A stretch of DNA of 27,046 nt from DAISIL01 sp036822015. Lineage in GTDB: Bacteria > Bacteroidota > Bacteroidia > Cytophagales > Bernardetiaceae. The stretch covers positions 1 through 27,046 of the forward strand of contig DAISIL010000048.1 of NCBI GenBank assembly GCA_036822015.1, given 5' to 3'. Below are positions 22,533 to 27,046 of the stretch, in pieces; position 1 is the first letter of the stretch; each line of letters begins with the position of its first letter. The position numbers were made by a program, and so were the translations under genes. A model generated the notes under the pieces. That model was given only the letters and a program-made list of their open reading frames with translations, did not search any database and was not told the origin of the DNA.

Positions 22533-25500
22533 GTGAAGATCAAAAGTGCAAAATCTTTCCGTAGATATGTTTGGAAAAAGCCCAAAGGCGGAAATCAAGA
22601 AAAGTCTGTTGACTACAATTTTGTAGGAAGTTTTGCCGAAGTAGGTAATGAAACCAAGCACGGTTTTTTTAAAATGTTTCACGGTATCAAGGAAGATATT
22701 GCAGTATTTCTACCTTCTTTATTAAAAATTGCAGAAGACGGACAGGCAATTTACGAATTTTTGCAAAACGCAGTTGATTGTAATTCTACCCATTTTTATA
22801 TTTTCTACAACGAAAAATATTTTTTGGCTATTAACAATGGAGAACCTTTTGATATTGAAGGCTTACAATCTGTTCTGAATATTGCCCAAACAACTAAAAA
22901 AAGTTGTGATAAAATTGGCAGGTTTGGTATTGGTTTCAAATTGGTTCATAGGTTAGTTGGTAAAAACGAAGGTGTTAGTGAACTTGTAAATGAATATAAA
23001 GGACCGATTTTATTTAGTTGGGCAAAACTTCAAGACTTGCACGGATTAATGAACGGAGAGCCTCTTGAACCTATTTTTTCTGAAAATGAAAATGAGCCTG
23101 AGTATAAAAATGCACCACACTTACTAAAACTTATACTCACAAATTTTCCAGCAGAGCCTAGTGAAGTCATAAGAGATTTAAACTACAACGAAAGAATTGT
23201 ATTTAGTCAAGAAGAACTCGGTGAGCTTACAGGGTTTTTAAATGAAAGTTTTAAGCAACACACTCAAAGTATAGATTTTAAGGATTTAGGACAAGGTAGC
23301 ATTTTCTTTTTACGCTTGGGCGAAGGTAAAAAAGAAATGTTAGACAGAGATTATGAAGATTTAAAACAAGGTGTTCAATATTCAATGAATACACTTAAAA
23401 AACTGCAAAGTGTATATCTGAATACAGAGCTTATAGAAAAACAAACCCTTGAATTAGAAGAATTTGAAATCGCCAAAAATTCAAAGGAATTTGCATTGAT
23501 AAACCCAGAATACAAAGAATGTAACATCAAAGTTTCATTTGGTTATTATCGGAATTACAAACAAAGTGAAAAAATAAAGGCTTCGCCTAATTTCTATAAA
23601 TACTTCCCTATGGGTGATGAAACAAACGGTTTCAGTTTTATCATTCACTGCGACAGTTTTAGTAACGAAGCCAATCGCAGAAAATTACAAAATGATAGCA
23701 TAAATAGAAACTTATTGCCGATAATTGCAAGTCGTATAGTTTCAAAACTTGAAGAATATAAAAAAACAAATAGAGAGCAGTTTCTAAGGCTTTATGCAAG
23801 TTTATTATTATCAGATGCTCCTGAAAAAATGAGACCTGAAAATAAATGGATAAGACCTATTTTTTATGATTCTTTACTGAACTATTTGTGTGCCAACATT
23901 CCAACCAAAAACAGTCAATTTTCAGAAGAACCTGAAAACGTGAAAATCAACAAGTTAAAGTTAAATCTTAACTTATCTGATTTTGGGTTAGACTATATTC
24001 AATGGTTTGAGTGGGAAAGTGATAACGATTTTGATTTAGTCAAAGAAGCAAGAGATAAAGATAAGTTAGCCATAAATACTTGGGGTTTCAGTGATATTAT
24101 TCTTAATTGTGATGTTTCAAAAACTAATGAATTCATACTAAAAATATACAACTCTGATACTGAGAAATATGGAGAAATTATCAATCTAATTAATGAAATA
24201 ACAGATTTTGATTGGAAAAAGGATAATTTCAAACTTTACAACAAGTTTTCACAACTAATTTTTTTCCCTTACCAAAATGCTGATAAAAAATACCTTGTCA
24301 GTCTATCCTACTGTTTGCAAAATAACATCATAATTCTTCAATCTAAACATCAAGTTTTGCAGACTATATTAGAAAAACTTGACTTATTAGTTTCTTCTCA
24401 AAATGTAGATAAAGACTTATCTCCTATTGGAGGTCTAATTTGTAAAAAAGTGCCTTACATCAAAGATGAGAGTAAGTTTTATGAAATTATATCTAAAAAA
24501 TGTATTTCAAAAGCAAATAAATTAGATATTGAAGAAAAGCATCTTTTATTTAAATGCCTACAAGACTTACAAGGAATTGGCAATGAAACAATTAAAAAGT
24601 TACCCCTATACGGTAATAGTGCAAATCAGATAAAACCACTTTGCGAATTGGTTGATAGTGCTTTGCATACGCCTACTTGGCTAAATCCATACAAAATAAA
24701 AGCAGAAGAAAATTTTACAGTGCTTAAAAAATACTTGATTTCTGAGCAAGAATTGTATCAAGAAATCATTTTACCAAATTGGGACGATATTATTTCAGAA
24801 GTTACCAATATCACAGAGTTTTATTCAAAGGTAAAATTTTATTACGACCAAGACGATAAAAACACACCTTTAAAAAAGCAAGCCTTTATTTTCATAAACG
24901 AAGATGAAAGGTTTGTTACAGCAAGTGATGTTTTTTATAACTCTAAATTATCACAGATAAGTAGTTATCACGATTTTCAAAATGCAATTCCATATTTAAC
25001 ACCTCATAAAAATGCCTTAAATTTTTTAAAAGATGAACCATTTAAAATAGATGATGAAAATTTTTCGGATTTGAGTTTTGAAGTAGATACTGAACTACAA
25101 ATAGAGGAAATTAAAGCACTCCTTCAATTTTGCCAGCTCAATCGTGAAAATTTCTTTAAATATTGCTATATTAAAAAATCAAAAAATACTTTTTTGATTG
25201 GTAGTAAAACGAAAAGCATCTTTCAAATTTATGTACCACAAAAAGTATTAAGTTTTGTAGAAAGCAACTTGAATAATAATTTCAAAATATTACCAAGTGA
25301 ATTTTCTGATGAGAAAGCAAATAATCAATTTATTATCAAAGAAGTAGATTTTTACCTTTTACTTCTTGATAATGTTGATATTGATGAGAATGCAAATGCA
25401 ACTGAGTTGATAGATATTATTGCTTATGACGAGCCAAAACGTAAATTCTTGTTAGAATTATCGGAAGTACGTTTTATTGCAGGCGAACAGTACGATAAAG

Positions 25501-27046
25501 AAAGTTTTGAATACAAAATATTGAATTTTGCTTGCGATAGCAAAATTCTTAAAGAAGCAGACTATTTAAAATTTAGAGAAAAAATCACCATTGAAACAAC
25601 CGAACAAGATTTAACTCTTTCAGAAATTCCCCCCTTTGCAGACAAAGTGAAAATTGAAAATTATGAATTAAGTCTTGCCAAAATTTTACCAAATACATAT
25701 CAAAATAGCGACCATTTGAGTAATTTAATTCAGCACTTTGTCAGTGTTGGAATGGACAAAAATAGACTAAATTTACTTTTTAGTATCAATCAAGAACCTG
25801 AAATAAGCGATATTTTTAAGTTGTTTTCAGAAGAAACTACTACCTTAGAAAATGCAGAACAGTTGGCGTTTTTAATTCTTTATAATGAATATATTGAAAA
25901 TGAAGATTTGTCATCTTTCAAAGTTGAAACTTTGGGCAAAGAATATAATCTGCAAGAATATAGTTATTATACAAAGGAGTATCCTTTTCTTATTCCAGGA
26001 GCAACCTTGAACGAAAAATACATGGGAATTGAAAAAATATTTCAAAATTTTCCCGTTGTTATCAATTCTGAAAAAGAAACTTTTTTATTAGAAGAGCCAT
26101 TTTTTTCAGATGAAAAATTTATTTGCCCAGATATTAACAAGAAGATGTCAGATGAACAAAAACTTAGTTTTATTGAGTTTTTGTTTAATCAATGGGACAA
26201 GAAAAATAAAAAAACGGCTATCAGAAATATCGATTGGACAACAATAAATGAAATCGAAACCGAAGAACTTTTAGGATTTGACCCAAACTATTGTGTTTAT
26301 CCATCAAAATACGCTTTGGAAAGTGAAGAACTACCCGAATATTTACAGGAATGGTTAGGAGAAGATGACATTAAAACTAATTTTATTGCTGATTTAGGCG
26401 TTTTCACCGAAGGTTCTACTTTACTTGCTCTTCGTAGATATTTTAGCAATGAAGGTACTTTCAACAAGTCAAAAATTGCTCAGGATAGCCGCCTTACAGA
26501 CGAAAAAATGCTTTTCAATACTTTTGAGTGGCTTAAATCAAAAGAACTTGAATTGAATAGCCAAGAAGAGTTTGAAGTATTGGAAGAAATGGTAAGAGTT
26601 ATCAACTCAAATCGTACCAAAGGGCAAGAGTTGATTATTCAAAATGAGTACGATTTTGAACTTTTGGAAAGTGAAGCAGTAGAATGGAAAACAGACTATT
26701 ACGAGAATTGGAAAGAAGAAATAGAAGATAAATTTAGTGTTTATCTTTTTGAAGGTGCTTTGCCCAGAATTATCAAACTTGATGAAATAGCAGATTATGT
26801 TTTTTATCGTTTTAACCAAGACGATATTGTTATCAACGAAAGTAACAGCATTTTTATCAACCGAAATGCAGACATAAAAAAGGCTTTGAGTTCGTTAATT
26901 GCGGGAGAAAACGACTTTTCAACGGAAGATTTGTTGTTATTGTACCAAACCAAAGAAACAGTACAGACAGAAAATGACGAAGTTGCAGAACTGAAAAGCG
27001 AAGTGGAAAGGTTGCGACAAGTTATAGAAAGTCTTACACGAGTTTC
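22533..27046 (+). CDS. Very large GHKL (HSP90/sacsin-like) ATPase, 3' end outside the window
   Basis: One frame runs without a stop for 1504 codons from GTG at 22533 (in-frame TGA at 22524, no ATG between) past the window end. The N-terminal GHKL ATP site is complete: N box FLQNAVD with Glu75, Asn79 and Asp82; G1-like NNGEPF at 101-106, with Asn instead of the classical Asp as in some sacsin/NOV-like proteins; and GRFGIGFK at 129-136 with Gly129, Gly132, Gly134 and Lys136. At about 370-395, IIHCDSFSNEANRRKLQNDS recalls the HSP90-type middle segment. The next 1000 residues are Lys/Glu/Phe/Asn-rich without any motif I know. Residues about 1475-1504 form a coiled coil (ELKSEVERLRQVIESL). The AT-rich composition differs from all neighbours, suggesting transfer. 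Function unknown; a defence role is a hypothesis. Confidence 0.85.
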   Translation, partial: MKIKSAKSFRRYVWKKPKGGNQEKSVDYNFVGSFAEVGNETKHGFFKMFHGIKEDIAVFLPSLLKIAEDGQAIYEFLQNAVDCNSTHFYIFYNEKYFLAINNGEPFDIEGLQSVLNIAQTTKKSCDKIGRFGIGFKLVHRLVGKNEGVSELVNEYKGPILFSWAKLQDLHGLMNGEPLEPIFSENENEPEYKNAPHLLKLILTNFPAEPSEVIRDLNYNERIVFSQEELGELTGFLNESFKQHTQSIDFKDLGQGSIFFLRLGEGKKEMLDRDYEDLKQGVQYSMNTLKKLQSVYLNTELIEKQTLELEEFEIAKNSKEFALINPEYKECNIKVSFGYYRNYKQSEKIKASPNFYKYFPMGDETNGFSFIIHCDSFSNEANRRKLQNDSINRNLLPIIASRIVSKLEEYKKTNREQFLRLYASLLLSDAPEKMRPENKWIRPIFYDSLLNYLCANIPTKNSQFSEEPENVKINKLKLNLNLSDFGLDYIQWFEWESDNDFDLVKEARDKDKLAINTWGFSDIILNCDVSKTNEFILKIYNSDTEKYGEIINLINEITDFDWKKDNFKLYNKFSQLIFFPYQNADKKYLVSLSYCLQNNIIILQSKHQVLQTILEKLDLLVSSQNVDKDLSPIGGLICKKVPYIKDESKFYEIISKKCISKANKLDIEEKHLLFKCLQDLQGIGNETIKKLPLYGNSANQIKPLCELVDSALHTPTWLNPYKIKAEENFTVLKKYLISEQELYQEIILPNWDDIISEVTNITEFYSKVKFYYDQDDKNTPLKKQAFIFINEDERFVTASDVFYNSKLSQISSYHDFQNAIPYLTPHKNALNFLKDEPFKIDDENFSDLSFEVDTELQIEEIKALLQFCQLNRENFFKYCYIKKSKNTFLIGSKTKSIFQIYVPQKVLSFVESNLNNNFKILPSEFSDEKANNQFIIKEVDFYLLLLDNVDIDENANATELIDIIAYDEPKRKFLLELSEVRFIAGEQYDKESFEYKILNFACDSKILKEADYLKFREKITIETTEQDLTLSEIPPFADKVKIENYELSLAKILPNTYQNSDHLSNLIQHFVSVGMDKNRLNLLFSINQEPEISDIFKLFSEETTTLENAEQLAFLILYNEYIENEDLSSFKVETLGKEYNLQEYSYYTKEYPFLIPGATLNEKYMGIEKIFQNFPVVINSEKETFLLEEPFFSDEKFICPDINKKMSDEQKLSFIEFLFNQWDKKNKKTAIRNIDWTTINEIETEELLGFDPNYCVYPSKYALESEELPEYLQEWLGEDDIKTNFIADLGVFTEGSTLLALRRYFSNEGTFNKSKIAQDSRLTDEKMLFNTFEWLKSKELELNSQEEFEVLEEMVRVINSNRTKGQELIIQNEYDFELLESEAVEWKTDYYENWKEEIEDKFSVYLFEGALPRIIKLDEIADYVFYRFNQDDIVINESNSIFINRNADIKKALSSLIAGENDFSTEDLLLLYQTKETVQTENDEVAELKSEVERLRQVIESLTRV

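Noticed and set aside
23999..26819. Small minus-strand frames inside the large ATPase gene
   Set aside because: They are 60-77 residue AT-rich shadows of a continuous plus-strand frame without stops.

Overview
The window is a piece of a Bacteroidota chromosome, probably a Saprospiria- or Cytophagia-like lineage. Several promoters match the phylum's own consensus (-33 TTTG, about 20 bases, -7 TAnnTTTG). Shine-Dalgarno sequences are largely absent. The gene families are also typical: a GGMEYPG-type M1 peptidase, BamA following uppS, a long trigger factor, and a phytoene desaturase/phytoene synthase pair beside an ECF sigma factor. Most of the window is moderately GC-rich (34 of 60 bases in a sampled line of bamA). 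The carotenoid block is lower (23 of 60 in one line) and the last 4.5 kb is clearly AT-rich (20 of 60 in one line).

Layout. 1-7332 (+): a short C-terminal remnant, a secreted M1 metallopeptidase, uppS, bamA, pdxJ, a membrane-anchored lysozyme-like protein and an alkyltransferase-like protein. The last five are tightly packed or overlapping. 7383-13325 (-): a probable five-gene operon, read from the right, of rsh (ppGpp synthetase/hydrolase), a conserved hypothetical, a STELLO/DUF288 glycosyltransferase-like protein, ychF and trpD. 13389-15112 (+): tRNA-Leu(UAG) with its own promoter and terminator, then tig with a TTG start. 15114-18050 (-): four abutting genes, namely a putative lipoprotein, nuoJ, a membrane-anchored coiled-coil protein with a C-terminal helix-hairpin-helix domain, and a kinase-fold protein. 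18256-21743 (+): ECF sigma, crtI, crtB and a translationally coupled hypothetical, which form a carotenoid module. 21777-22456 (+): a Uma2-family nuclease-like gene broken by a 10-N assembly gap.

22533-27046 (+): one uninterrupted reading frame of at least 1504 codons that runs off the window end. It begins with GTG behind a near-perfect Bacteroidota promoter. Its N-terminus carries a GHKL (HSP90/sacsin-like) ATPase domain and the visible part ends in a coiled coil. Because it has no ATG start and no stop inside the window it is easy to miss in automated annotation. Its composition differs sharply from its neighbours, which suggests horizontal transfer, and it is the best candidate here for an undescribed (possibly defence-type) system.

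How the genes work together. uppS supplies the lipid carrier for envelope polymers and BamA inserts outer-membrane proteins, so the first block is largely envelope biogenesis with pdxJ (vitamin B6) attached. The rsh block joins stress signalling (Rsh, YchF) to tryptophan synthesis and a sugar-transfer-like protein. The crt block makes and desaturates phytoene, probably under its own sigma factor.
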